From Rozella allomycis CSF55 (taxonomy: Eukaryota; Rozellomycota), in the NCBI GenBank assembly GCA_000442015.1, contig KE560897.1, positions 1 through 58,035 of the forward strand: DNA of 58,035 nt. The letters are read 5' to 3'. Below the pieces are notes generated by a model. It made no database searches. It was given only the letters and a program-made list of their open reading frames with translations, and was not told where the DNA came from. Made by a program: the position numbers and the translations under genes. Shown one piece after another: positions 48,023 to 58,035 of the stretch. How positions within the stretch are numbered: position 1 is the stretch's first letter; each line of letters begins with the position of its first letter.

Positions 48023-49561
48023 ATGCTAACAAGAACGGTTGCTTTCTGTCTCGCATTGTTAAACATTGCTTTTGCTAGCATCATTCATGTCCCTGTGCTA
48101 TACGATAAGACTACGAATGTGATCATTTCAGCCTATGAAACCAGCCAAATCCTTTATGGCGAAACTATTAGCAACCTCTGGTACCAATATGTTTTTCGGT
48201 GCACGAAAGAAACGATTCCCGAACGCATGGACCTTTGGAACTTTAGGAAGCTTGTGACTAACACATTGACAAAATTTTCTTGGCCTCAATATCAAGGGCC
48301 ATTGTCAGAGATTCATTACCAATTCTCTCAAATCCCCGTTCCTGGATATTCCCGTTTGGGTGTGTATGCACTTCCTGTTCCAGCAACATTTTACGATCTT
48401 TTCAGTATCGCTATGCATGTGGATAATAAATACGAAGAATCTGATGAAGTGAATATGTTTTTGTATTCTATGACTTCAACCAATCCAATCAGAGAGAAAT
48501 TCTTGGCTTATGGGTACTTAGAAAATGAACAGTGGGATCACTTGGTGAAAATGGATATCATGTCAAAGTTTGCTCGTAGTGTTCAAGGCTACAACATAAG
48601 AAGTTGGAACAAGGGAAGGTATTTTGAAAGATTGAACGTGAGAGCGAAAAATTATTTGAACAAAGTTGCAGACTTTGCATACATAATTGAAAGAAGAAGT
48701 GACAAAAATTCTCCTATTCCGCCAGAGTTATCTACATTATACGAAACCATATATGGACAAAAACCAAAATTTGAAAAGTGCGAGGTAGTTTACTGTATCA
48801 AGGCAAAGAACTCTGCAGTGATTTTGAATTCATGGCCAAGATCATTATACTTTTTCGACTCGGATCCTTACTTTGATGGTGATGCAAATGAATTCAAGAA
48901 GACAAGTTTGATTGCCAAGGTTATAAAATCTGAATGGAATGCCTATTATTTGGAACAAAAGGTTCTTTTGTACACTGCCAGAGATGTCATTGGATCAAGA
49001 AAGCCTGTATTATTAGATTTCCCAATGCCAGTTCATCTGGTTCCACAGAAGAATAATGTCCAAAATGTTGCCAACATTCTGAACATTGCAAAACGATACC
49101 CCCTCATACCTGGAAAGAGCATGCCTTTCCGATACACTTTTCTATCTGGTTTCATGAGGGATAATGTAGCAGCCACAAGATATGCCGCTGTTACTTTTCC
49201 AAGCATGATGACGTTTGCGCAAATTAATGTTGAGAATGGAAATCATATCATATATGCGTACAAAATGACGGTTGATGAAGCTAAAGAATTCTTTGATCTT
49301 CCACAAACTCCGATAAAAGACCTAATATATGCAAATAATCCGAGCGCGCTGCCATTCCTGAACTTGAGCGATGAAAATAGTCGCTATTCTCGTCTACCGA
49401 GCTATCGTATGTCATGGAACAAGTTAAAGAAGTTCATGAAAGAACATTACGACAATAAGGTGTTGCTACTTAATGAGAATGGTTTGTTTGAAGGGAATGA
49501 AGATGATATGAAGATTCTAAAATACGCTGATATCGCGAACGAAATGGAAAAATCTAAATAA
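48023..49561 (+). CDS. Large secreted protein, unknown
   Basis: Intronless, 512 aa. Clear signal peptide (MLTRTVAFCLALLNIAFASI), no further membrane helix, and about six Cys. Mixed alpha/beta composition with many aromatic residues (YDLFSIAMHVDNKYEESDEV; SWPRSLYFFDSDPYFDGDAN; MPFRYTFLSGFMRDNVAATR). It does not share the YYYE/AxFH block of copies A-C nor the GED block of the 17-20 kb pair. No family is recognised. Being intronless and secreted, it resembles the orphan block at 17-22 kb and could be a parasite-type effector; that is inference. Confidence 0.75.
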   Translation: MLTRTVAFCLALLNIAFASIIHVPVLYDKTTNVIISAYETSQILYGETISNLWYQYVFRCTKETIPERMDLWNFRKLVTNTLTKFSWPQYQGPLSEIHYQFSQIPVPGYSRLGVYALPVPATFYDLFSIAMHVDNKYEESDEVNMFLYSMTSTNPIREKFLAYGYLENEQWDHLVKMDIMSKFARSVQGYNIRSWNKGRYFERLNVRAKNYLNKVADFAYIIERRSDKNSPIPPELSTLYETIYGQKPKFEKCEVVYCIKAKNSAVILNSWPRSLYFFDSDPYFDGDANEFKKTSLIAKVIKSEWNAYYLEQKVLLYTARDVIGSRKPVLLDFPMPVHLVPQKNNVQNVANILNIAKRYPLIPGKSMPFRYTFLSGFMRDNVAATRYAAVTFPSMMTFAQINVENGNHIIYAYKMTVDEAKEFFDLPQTPIKDLIYANNPSALPFLNLSDENSRYSRLPSYRMSWNKLKKFMKEHYDNKVLLLNENGLFEGNEDDMKILKYADIANEMEKSK

Positions 49562-49654
49562 AATCACTTGCATAATGTATAAAAGTTTCATTTATTTAAA
49601 AGTAATGGTTTTGACAAACATGGCATTCTTAATTCTGAAATTGGATTAATTAAT

Positions 49655-50110
49655 ATGCCCATTGTTTATCTAACAAGGAAAGAGCACTTCTCATCTGCCC
49701 ATCGCCTAGAATCAAAATATTTAACTGAAATTCAGAATAGAGAAGTGTATTCCAAATGTTTCGGAATTCACGGCCACAACTACACACTGAAAGTCACATT
49801 GCGGGGAACTATAGTGTAATAAAGCACATATAAATAAATAGTAAAGAGACGGGAATGGTGATTAATATAACTGACATGAAGCGGATCATTCAAGAACATG
49901 TATTGAAGAAATTGGACCACAAAAATCTTGGAGATCTGGAGTACTTTCAAAATGAACCGAGGTACAACAGTTACAATAGCGTATCCTAGTACAGCTGAAA
50001 ATATCGCGATATTTATATGGAATGAATTGAAGCCTCATTTTGGAGATTTGTTATACGAAGTGAAGTTGAAAGAAACTGAAAACAATACAGCCATTTACCG
50101 AGGCGAATAA
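49655..50110 (+). CDS. 6-pyruvoyltetrahydropterin synthase family (PTPS/QueD)
   Basis: Three exons with introns of 26 nt (near 49817-49842) and 28 nt (near 49963-49990) give 133 aa. Zinc-binding His residues are in HFSSAHRL and HGHNYTL. The nearby Cys in SKCFGIHGHNY is the usual catalytic position. The substrate-loop motifs ETGMVINITDMK, LDHKNLGDLEYF and PSTAENIAIFIWNEL follow. The second intron is needed to bring NEP and STAENIA into one frame. The enzyme converts dihydroneopterin triphosphate in tetrahydrobiopterin synthesis; QueD-type activity cannot be excluded. Confidence 0.92.
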
Positions 50111-50185
50111 AAAATAGAAAGAAATTAATACCAATTTCATAATATAATAATTATATAGCCCACTTTCCAAATAACAAATCTTTAT

Positions 50186-53100
50186 TTAATCACTTAAACT
50201 GCAAAGCGCCGCCACTCCTCTATTAATCCAATGCGATTCCTGCAAATCAGTCGGCAGTCTAATAGAAAGCACATAATTAGTGCTATGCCCCGTCGTCGAC
50301 AATGTGCCTCTTCTCGTCGCCGTCTTGTAAACCGGACAATCATACGCATTCCTCTGCGCGATTTTTGCTCGATCCATCGGCTTGAACCACAGCACAGGCA
50401 GCTGGTCAAACAAAACTTTAGGCAGCGATTCAGCGAGCATATGCGTTTCCGAATTCCAGCGCGCGCCTTCAAGGTACAGTCCGTGCACATACACACCATC
50501 AACCGGCGGCACTTTGGTGTTGGTGCTGCCATCTAGAATTTCAAAATCTAATGCGAGGATATCAATTGGCAGAGAGAATTTGCGTGCATAGTTTTGTAAG
50601 CAGCCGGTGAGAAACGATTGCGTGAAAAAGAAGCCTGAAATCCAAAAGACGGGTGGTGGGCCGTTATCGTACCAGCTTTGGAAAAAGGATATGCGATTGA
50701 GGAAATCTGAAAAGTAGCTGCCGAGTGGTTTGATTGATGGATACGATTTGCTCAACCACAGTGGAGGTATTTTGGCAATGAGCATTGATTGAGCGGTTGT
50801 TTCTAGTTGCGGAGTCATAAGAACGAGTCCTTTTAATGCCTTGAGAAGTGAATTGAGAGATGACCGAATGAGATCCAAAAGAGCTTGGAATCTGATGCAT
50901 TCCTGGATGAGAACTGTGTTCATGCTATCATTGTAATTAACAGGATACTTTGTAGTGATATCAACCATATTAAAGTCATTGGGTAGTCTATTAAGTAAAT
51001 CCGAAGCTAGATCGATGATTAATTGTTCATTAGATTGACCACCCCTTGATTCAGTAGAATTTTGTGTCAAAAGAACAGCAGACAAGAGATTGAAAGTTTC
51101 CAGTTGATTCTTTGTAATATCAGCGTTGTCATTCAAGTGAAATACTTCAGGTTTAGAATCCATTGGCAGATTTTTGATAAATTCGAGGTACGAATCAAAA
51201 GAAGAATTTGTAGGCCGAGGAGCGAAATAAATTCCACTGTTGGAAAACTTGTAATCATCGTCCATAATCTTGGGAGTGTAGAAAATGTTCAATAAACTCA
51301 TCAAAGTTCTTCTATCCTTGTCATCAGTTACTCTTCCACCATACTATTAAAATAAATGAATAAACTTACGTTGCATTCACCAGTTAAATATCTTAGCGCA
51401 TCAAAAGGAATTTCATCGTAGCTATTCAAAAAGATTCTCACTTGTCTCGCACTAATTCTCAAATCTGTATCATCTTTAATCAAAAATATTAAGCATGGTT
51501 ACTAAATTCATAAGGAATATTCCAACCAATCGGACCATACTGCCTCCTCTCCTGGATAACAGCATGGAAGAAGCACAACCCAAACAATAATTTCTCAAAA
51601 GCGACTTGTTTATTGCATCCATTAAAGAACGAAGGCTCAGAGATGGGATCTCCAGTGAATGATCTATAAAGATTAGCTTTCAATCCCTTTGGAGGTTCCG
51701 TTGTCATTTTCACACCATTTTGCAGAATGGAAACAGGAAACTTTTCAGAAGGATACGAAGTCAACCAAAGTCTAAAATTTGGATTAGTTTGATCAGGCGA
51801 CAACTCTTCAACAATCTGCTCAAGCGACGGGAGCCAGGAGACAGCTAAATGGCAGTTCTGGAGAATCACCCAGGACCCTTCAGAAATGGCTCTTGTGATA
51901 ATCCTGCTAGCGATAACCCCCTGGCCCTGTCCAAGCGAAATTGAGCTGATCTTCTTGTCATCAAATCCCTTTGATTCAGCAAACTTTAGCAACCCAGTCA
52001 TTGGATCAGCACCAGGCGACAAGACAAATATCAATGGCGTTGTTGGACTGCTATCACTGTAACAAGAAGACAGCTCAAATGGCGGTGGTTCAACAAACTC
52101 ATTGCCAAGCGACTCTTTAACAAACTTTTTAACACCAGGCACAAGCTTATCAGAACGGAAACACCTCAACACTATCAGTTTCTGGAATAGAGATAATTCA
52201 GAATCCCATTTCCCTGGCAATGGCAGTTCATGTGGATCAGCATGATCATTAAAGTGTTTCCAATCATTCAAATTCAAAGTGAAATCAGCGAGAAATGAAT
52301 TAAAAGCAGGTAAATTGATCAATCTGTTTAATTCAGCCCAAGTTTTCTCTGATATCCACGACTTGTCAGGATTTGGCGGGATTTCCTTTTCAATAGACAA
52401 GCCACCAGTTAGCAAAAATCGCCATTCTTCTTCATTAATTTTATCGTGAGATTTAAGAATAGAAGAACAAAGCAAGAGAGAAAACACAAGTTTATCTTTT
52501 TCAAACAGAGATCGACAGACATTGTTGTATAGAGATTTAGTGAAATGATTTTTCAGATTTAGCAGGCGGTCTGAAACATTTGAAGACTTTTCGCTGTTTT
52601 CAATTGAAGAAATAAACAGATTAATGAACCATGGGAGAGAGTATTGGTACATTGGCTCAATATTAGCTAAATCAGAAATACAAAAAAACAAGATAGAAGA
52701 ATGAGTAGCAATTGAAGTGTATCCTAATCGAATTTCATCGATTTCTTTTTCTGTTGCTTCTGCGGTTGCTTGCTTTTCTTTCACTTGATTAGCTAAAACT
52801 TTTGAAGAAGATAAGATTTGAATTGCAGTTTCATCTTCTAAAATATTCCCTTGCGATGATGAAAGAATTTCTAAAATTTTATCTTCAATTTCTTTCAATT
52901 GTCGTTTATTGTCTGCTGATTGAACGATTAATTGATTTTTCATTTCTTCCAATTCTGGTCTTTCCTTTGCTATAGTAATGCCTAAGTAAGTTGTGAATAT
53001 CTATGTTACCTATATTAGTCTTTAATAACCTATTTACCTAGTAATTGATCTTCAAGCCCCTCTTTAGTTATCATAAAATTGATAATAGTAACTTTAGTAG

Positions 53101-56100
53101 AAATTTCAGGCAAATAATGCGGATTCCTCAGCTTTGTCGTAATATAAAACCTAAAATCATGCGAAAACTCAATAACGGAATCCCCAATCCTAATAAACAA
53201 CTGCCCACCCTGCTTAAACGTCTGCTTCAACAACAACGGCTCCAACACTGGGTCCAACTCTTCACCCACATTCTCCAACAGAACTGGCGTCCCAAACTGA
53301 ATTGCATTCTCCAACGTTCTCATGTAATCCGCGTCAGACAGTTTAATCACCTGTAAGCCCCTTGATTTCTCCATATTCTTAATCCACCTATTAGCCTGCC
53401 CCTGTGGATCTATCATCAGCGGCCATCTAGCTGTATTAGACGAAATCACAGCATTGTCAATCGAAAACGAATCATTCGGAAGCCCATTAATAATCCACTT
53501 TCTAATATTCACAGGCTCACCCAAAGTATTCGCAATCTTAATCGCAGAAGAACTGGGAATCTTCTTTTCTTTGCATATCTTTATCCAATCATTCAAACAC
53601 TCATCTCTAAAACTTTTGGTAAAGGCACCCAAATAAGCCACAGATCCAGACGCAATCAAAACATCACCTAACTCACCAACTAATAATCAATCTACCCAAC
53701 AGCGTCTCATAAACAATATCCAACTCTTCAGCAACCCTCGTCCATCTCTCTTTCTCATCTCCAAGCGAATTAATCAGCTTTTCCGCTCTCACAAGCTGTT
53801 TCGAACAATTATCCACTTGCAGTTCCAAAGATTCCTTCTTTTTCGTCATTTCTTCAAACTTTAGCTCCAACTTGGTCATCCTCTCTTCAACAGATTTCAG
53901 CTGCAGCCTCTTTTCAGTCAACTTTTGCATCGTTTCAGCCAACTCCTTTTCAGCAATCGCCAACGCTTCCTTCTTGGGCGCAACCACCTTGGCCACCCTG
54001 TCGTAACACTCCATCGCTCTCACCCATCTACACAGCCCTTCAGCTGCCGACGACGCATTCTTCACCTATCATTACATCTATTGAAACAAATTACTTTTTC
54101 AGGATCAAATTCAGGATTGTCCATATACTTTTGCCTAATCTGTTTCATTATAGCCGGCTGTATATTATCTCTATCATAAGTTCTCAACGAATCCAGAAAC
54201 TTCATATCAGACATCATCGTCTTTGCTGGCCCCCAATAGTCATCAATCTTCTTGCCAGGCGAATTCGGATCTGGTATTTTCACGCTCTTCACATCCTTCA
54301 TTATACAAACAGCCTCCATCACCAGCTTCACATTGCCTATCCCAATAAACCACTTTCATTACCAGGCGGAGACTTCATTGACTTTAGCAGCGTTATATCC
54401 TGCGCCTTCAAAGTATCCAAAGCAGCCAACGCAGCTTCAAGAGCCGGCAGCGCTTCCGCCAGATCATGCTCACACTCCTCCTTCATTCTCGTTGAACTCG
54501 CCGCTTGCTCACTTGCAACCGCTTCATCCTTTTGCACAACAACTCTAACCTGCTGAACTTCATGCGACTCTTTCTCAATCTGTTTCATAATAACGTCAGT
54601 CTCCTCCTTTGTTTTAATCAACTCTGGCTGCAGCGCTTCCAATTCTTTCTGCATTTTGGCCACCGACAGAGACGCAAATTTAAGCTTTTCCAATCCATTC
54701 ACATACCTGAATCTATAAGTGGAAATTTCTTCTTGTTTCTGCTTTAATAAACTCTTGAATGTTTTCAGTAGCTCTAAATATGAAGTTGGAGTGACATAGT
54801 TTCTTCTTTTGAGTTCTGAATAGTACTTTTTTGAAAGGGAAATGACGCTGTTGTGAAAGTACATGCACATGAATGAAATGTTGTCGATTGGAATGTCTTT
54901 GAAATCCATCACACTGAGAAATTTATTAGCAACAATTTTAAGAGCATCTTCAGGCCATGTTTGGTACCAAGCTATTGTACAACAATTAATAATGGATGGG
55001 TATTGTCTCAATCTAACTCTGAACACATCACCAATAGGACTCATGCACAATACTATATGAAGATTTTCACAACATCTATCAGTGAAACATTTCATTACAG
55101 CATTGGGTCCCTGTACACTTGGATTATTACTTTTAATTAATTCTGTTATGTTTTGTTTATCTTCTGCTGTTAACAGATTTGGTACTTGCCCTGAATTCAA
55201 TAGATTGTTTATATCTTGAAGGAATGTTTCATTCTTTATTTGATTGTCTGAAAATAGAAACACAACTTGTTTGTCTTCTCCACCCGCCTTTTTTAATAAA
55301 CCTCTAAGAAAATCTTGCCAATCTGCGTAACCAAAATTCTTTGATATTTCAACTTGAAACAAATCAATATTCTTAATATACGCTGCCAATCTTTTCAAAT
55401 AGAAATAAAATTAATTACCTAGATTAAACATAGATTATGTATTGGTTACCTGGTTAATGATTGTCTTCCACTGCCACCAACACCAACTAACAACATATGG
55501 CCTCTTGGTTGTTGCAGCACTCTACTAATCCTCAACAAATGTTCAATAGCAAACCTAAGTAACAAATTTAACAAATAATTTACCTAATTTCAAACTACAA
55601 AAACCACTTTACCTATAATTAACCCCTCAACACCATTTTACCTAAACATGACCAAATCCATCGGCTTCTTTGACAACGCATTATGATCCACCAAATACTT
55701 TTCAATCAACGCAGCCAACTCGTCAAACCTAACAATCTCTCTATAATATTTCTGATTCTCTTCGCCCGGCACAAAATCACAAAACATTAATTTGCGCAAA
55801 TCAGACTCTACAATCTCACTCTCGCTCTTGTATTGCTCCATACACGATTCAAAGGAATTATTAAATGAACTGTTCACAACATCTCGTATCAGAGTAAAGA
55901 ACCATTGGCGGTCAGAATCGTCCACTAGTCGGTCGTAGAACACGCGGTACACTTCGTGTGTCCAGAGTCTGACCAGCTGGTCTTTACTGGCAATACTCTT
56001 ACTACAACTAGTCAGTATTCCTATCAACTAAAACTTCAAATGTTTACCTTTCACTACTCGAGCAAAGTCTCTAAGATTAAACGTATAATGACTCTTGGCT

Positions 56101-58035
56101 GGCGTCGGCAGTAGATTCTTCATAGACTCTCTATAAACTCTTCTCGTAGCTTCAACAACTCGACCACCAAGCGAAACAATCTCTGCACTAAACTGCTTTG
56201 AGAAATGCCAATCAATAATAGTCTTGAATATTCTATCCAACGTCTGATCATCAAAATTGGTTAATCCAATGGCATTAAAATGACCTTTCAAACTCAACTG
56301 ATTCAATTACCCAAATATCTAGGTGTGACAACATTCTTTGCAGTTGTAGCAACCATCGCAGTAATAAACTGAATATCAACAAACTCTTGCATGTTCTTTT
56401 CATTCAAATTATACCAACCGCCATGATCCATCCACTGGCGAAGTAATTCTATTGGCGGCTGTGCTCCATACTGCTCTTTCAGTGGCATTGACAAATCATC
56501 AACAAAGATTAAACACTTTTTGCCAATTGGAGGTCCAAACACTCCCTTTCTTCTCTTTTCTATTTTAGATTCAATCATTTCTTGCGTTTGGTTGCATGTT
56601 GTTGTTGCTGAAAAGGTTATAAATATTTGATTAAACTTTTCTGCAGATAATTTCTTTGAAAGCACATCTTTTATATAAGCACTTTTACCTTGTAATGTTA
56701 ACAATAGTTTCTTTTACCTATATATATTCAACTTAGACTTCTGATTACCTAGTCTCAATAACACTATCTCTAATTACCTGTTCCAGTTGACCCAACAAAT
56801 AATACAGCCTTCATATTAACAACCAACATCTTCAAAAGATAAGAATATTTAGCAGTATCAGCAGTCTCTACCAAGATTTCTTCATATTTAGCATTCAATG
56901 GAATAACTGTTTTATTTATAGTTGAATTCCAATGAACCCATTCACCATCCTTTAAACAATAATCATACACATTCCCAGGCACGGCAGATTTCAATTCTAA
57001 CTTTGGAATAATTGACTGTTTTAAGAATGCGTCAAATTTTGTTCTTCCTTCTTCGTTTAGGCAGCCACCGAGAGACCAAACCAAGCAAAACAAAAAGACC
57101 ATTGACATAGGGTTTGAATTAGCTGAATTCGCATTAGAATTATTAGAACTAAACGTATTTGAATTGATATCATTGGAAATGTAAAAACTCTCAATCATAT
57201 TCATCAAAGAAACCACCAAATTAGAATCCTGCGTCTGACACATCTCCCCACAATTCCCTCTAACAAAGCCCAAACACTCATCCACCAGCTCAAACAGCGG
57301 CACATACCCACCATTAATCCACCTCAAACTCTGGTTCGCACCCGCATTCAATTCACACTTTCTCAACCACGAAACAAACAGCGGCTTCCATCCAAGACTC
57401 GACGGCTGCATATATATCATCCCACACCTGCTCACAGTCGCAGGAGAGGCAGCCTCCAGATCCTTCACCTCGAACATCATGCTCATCGTAGAAGACAGTT
57501 GTATAATCTCGCCGCTCGTCAAACAAAGCTTCTTGTTGTCGTCCAGCACTGTATTCATATTCTCAATCCAGATAGCATCCACTGGACCATCAAACACTAT
57601 CCACTTTCTGTCGGGGCTCGTTGATGATGAAAATGTGCGGAAAATAACAGCCAACACTCCGTCAGACCATTCATGCGTTATTTGGTCGAATTGGCCATAC
57701 AGTTGGCCCATTGTAATTGATTTGGGATTAATAACTGACACTTGCACTTTTTCATTCATTTCTGTTAATGCTTTCTGCAGAACTTTGTAACATGCTGTTT
57801 TGCCACTGAAGGGTTCTCCTACAAGCATAAATCCATGTCTAACCAGCATCATTTCATACACTTGCAACACCTTTCAAACATAAAATTAAAGTTTACTTTG
57901 TCAATGAATACAGGGACTGGTTGAAGGTTTAATTTTTCACATGATTCTGTTATAGATTTTATTAAATTTCCGTGATCAGCTTTTGGCAATTCAGTTCCCG
58001 GAAACAAATCAGATATTATACCTTTTGAGATTAAA
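50186..58035 (-). CDS. Axonemal inner-arm dynein heavy chain (DNAH3/7/12 type), 5' end beyond window
   Basis: Carries AAA2 through the C-terminal domain, about 2,450 residues, entering at [15 protein letters not shown]-loops: AAA2 [11 protein letters not shown]3 GSTGTGK, AAA4 GVGGSGRQS. The AAA4 linker [20 protein letters not shown], stalk coiled coil, AAA5 [31 protein letters not shown], and [16 protein letters not shown] follow. So do [12 protein letters not shown] and the C-terminal end [15 protein letters not shown]. Single-headed inner-arm class by the C-terminus; exact orthologue is not settled. Eight single introns of 26-29 nt, for example 57871-57896, 56285-56310, 56021-56047, 54337-54362, 54066-54094, 53668-53695, 51474-51502 and 51344-51369. 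Four junctions carry back-to-back intron arrays (listed separately). Confidence 0.95.
52982..53037 (-). other. Array of two abutting introns, AAA5-AAA6
   Basis: Between GAT CAA TTA CTA G and GC ATT ACT ATA GCA ([16 protein letters not shown]). Units 53010-53037 and 52982-53009, 28 nt each, GTAAATAGG to AATATAG and GTAACATAG to ACTTAG. Confidence 0.88.
55391..55449 (-). other. Array of two abutting introns, after AAA4 P-loop
   Basis: Between TCA TTA ACC AG and A TTG GCA GCG (GRQSLTRLAAY). Units 55419-55449 (31 nt, GTAACC to ATCTAG) and 55391-55418 (28 nt, GTAATT to AAAAG). It lies only 105 nt of exon away from the 87-nt array. Confidence 0.88.
55555..55641 (-). other. Array of three abutting introns, before AAA4
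   Basis: Between ATG TTT AG and G TTT GCT ATT. Units 55613-55641, 55584-55612 and 55555-55583, each exactly 29 nt, each GTAAA to TTATAG, AATTAG or ACTTAG. Units 1 and 2 agree at 18 of 29 positions by hand alignment, beginning GTAAA and GTAAA then TGGT. The frame [13 protein letters not shown] needs removal of all 87 nt. Confidence 0.88.
56689..56777 (-). other. Array of three abutting introns, AAA3 P-loop
   Basis: Between GGA ACA G and GT AAA AGT (GTGKS). Units on the minus strand: 56749-56777 (29 nt, GTAATT to ACTAG), 56718-56748 (31 nt, GTAATC to TATAG) and 56689-56717 (29 nt, GTAAAA to ACAAG). All three must go to restore the P-loop. There is no base between units. Confidence 0.85.

Overview
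This is nuclear DNA of a gene-dense, AT-rich eukaryote. The genes are protein-coding, closely packed on both strands, and interrupted by very short GT-AG introns. I could frame-check about 75 single introns and nearly all are 24-33 nt. Stop codons appear standard. A Mdm31-family protein and a Pex30/Pex24-type dysferlin-domain protein point to a fungus or close relative. An inner-arm axonemal dynein heavy chain and the nexin-dynein regulatory subunit DRC1 show that it builds a motile flagellum. A zoosporic, early-diverging fungal lineage (Rozella/Cryptomycota, aphelid or chytrid type) fits, and the many secreted orphan proteins would suit a parasite. The organism assignment is inference only. 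Layout: 1-5.8 kb holds a dysferlin-domain membrane protein, a mitoribosomal RNase III-fold protein, SNU13, MED8 and DRC1. 5.9-17 kb holds a tiny membrane protein, the ribosome-assembly GTPase NOG1, a WD40 protein, NOM1/SGD1, mitoribosomal uL29m, a MIT-like protein and MDM31. 17-34 kb is an accessory block. It contains a tandem pair of paralogous type II membrane proteins, a 768-aa secreted protein with a DCGETT motif, and three copies (A, B, C) of a family with a signal peptide and a hydrophobic C-terminus. Housekeeping genes lie among them: mitochondrial intermediate peptidase, RRS1 and medium-chain acyl-CoA dehydrogenase. 34.7-47.7 kb holds a glycosyltransferase, valyl-tRNA synthetase, TIM50, a mitochondrial-type helical protein, a PfkB kinase, two tandem cAMP-receptor-like GPCRs (one decayed), a MAU2/Scc4-like protein and nucleoside diphosphate kinase. 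48-58 kb holds a large secreted orphan, a PTPS-family enzyme and the 3' three-fifths of an inner-arm dynein heavy chain that runs off the window. The most unusual observation is at four exon junctions of the dynein gene. There the intervening sequence is two or three complete standard-size introns placed end to end with no exon between them (29+31+29, 29+29+29, 31+28 and 28+28 nt). Each unit has its own GTAA start and AG end, and the reading frame is restored only when the whole array is removed. A second splicing oddity is in acyl-CoA dehydrogenase, where two of four introns must end in TG rather than AG to keep conserved protein sequence continuous. Other points of note are an in-frame TAA inside DRC1, a decayed GPCR duplicate and the lineage-specific secreted families.
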